5,893 nt of DNA from Acidobacteriota bacterium (GTDB taxonomy: Bacteria > Acidobacteriota > Terriglobia > Terriglobales > Acidobacteriaceae). Location of the stretch: positions 1-5,893 of the forward strand of contig JAJXXG010000361.1 of assembly GCA_021781255.1 (NCBI GenBank). The letters are read 5' to 3'. The notes below the pieces were generated by a model, which was not told the origin of the DNA, ran no database searches, and saw nothing but the letters and a program-made list of their open reading frames with translations. This document shows, one piece after another, positions 5,701 through 5,893 of this stretch (positions are counted from its first letter, which is position 1; the number at the start of each line of letters is the position of its first letter). The position numbers and the translations under genes are program-made.

Positions 5701-5893
5701 CTGAGTGGATCGGGTGAGCTGCGCTATTGCTTCATCTTCTCCCAGAACGTGAGCGGCCTGACGAACAAGACTACTTGTCCGGGCTGTGGCGAGGCTGTGA
5801 CTTTACCGCATGTGTTCCCCGAAGCATACCCGCGGTCAAGAACTTCTTTCGTGCTGAAGTTCTTGAGGTCTAGCCAAGAGTGGTTTCCTTCCG
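5701..5893 (+). CDS. Partial zinc-ribbon-like protein, runs off the window
   Basis: A frame open from 5632 to the window end. From about residue 7 it reads LRYCFIFSQNVSGLTNKTT, then CPGCGEAVTLP, which looks like the second half of a double zinc ribbon (CPxCG-x-V-x-P). The first half has only one cysteine (C10) instead of a pair, so metal binding may be impaired. HVFPEAYPRSRTSFVLKFLRSS follows. There is no ATG, GTG or TTG in frame until GTG5749, which would cut the domain and has no ribosome site. GGAGG at 5687-5691 is well placed for CTG at 5701 (9 nt) or 5698 (6 nt). It is either a CTG-started gene, a gene that lost its ATG, or a fragment. Confidence 0.4.
   Translation, partial: MSGSGELRYCFIFSQNVSGLTNKTTCPGCGEAVTLPHVFPEAYPRSRTSFVLKFLRSSQEWFPS
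5836..5866 (+). other. Perfect 11-bp inverted repeat
   Basis: TCAAGAACTTC (5836-5846) and GAAGTTCTTGA (5856-5866) are exact complements around a 9-nt loop. It lies inside the partial zinc-ribbon-like frame and is not followed by a T-run, so its role is unknown. Confidence 0.6.

Overview
The window is about 5.9 kb of bacterial accessory DNA. It holds two two-gene units separated by an IS481-family insertion sequence, followed by a gene-poor tail. Base composition is moderate to high GC and the IS is visibly GC-richer than its neighbours. The short palindromic intergenic repeats (arms of the TTGGGGTGCCCC / GGGTGGGATACCCC type and of the CCCACTCAAGC / GCTTGAATGGG type) recall, from memory, Acidobacteriota (Terriglobia) genomes. 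That assignment is tentative, because no phylogenetic marker gene is present.

Layout. (1) 7-44: a palindromic repeat. (2) 129-911: a coiled-coil protein with a J-domain-like core carrying HPD. (3) 943-1854: a TPR/Sel1-repeat protein 31 bp downstream, probably the same transcript. Its start is unusual, and its stop codon lies inside a second, inverted copy of the first repeat (1838-1874). (4) 1914-3203: an IS481-family element with roughly 50-bp imperfect terminal inverted repeats and an 11-bp target duplication (AACGCTTTTCT). It sits in the loop of a third palindromic repeat, whose two arms now lie at 1882-1903 and 3214-3235. Its transposase has an early frameshift but keeps the DDE residues, and a perfect 42-bp palindrome lies within its 3' end. 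(5) 3484-4446 and 4501-5409: two polytopic membrane proteins 54 bp apart. The first has an N-terminal four-cysteine zinc ribbon and a DUF3592-like segment. (6) 5410-5893: no complete gene. It holds a possible C-terminal gene remnant (to 5560), a hairpin, and the start of a short zinc-ribbon-like reading frame that runs off the window and lacks an ATG.

How the genes may work together. The J-domain/TPR pair looks like a co-chaperone or scaffold unit, since both proteins are built for protein-protein contact and neither shows an enzymatic domain. The zinc-ribbon membrane protein and the following membrane protein probably form a second operon of unknown function. I see no recognisable defence, secretion or biosynthetic system. 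The most notable features are structural: the repeat-bracketed gene pair, the IS in a hairpin loop, the long palindrome, and two genes whose best Shine-Dalgarno sequences point to non-ATG starts.
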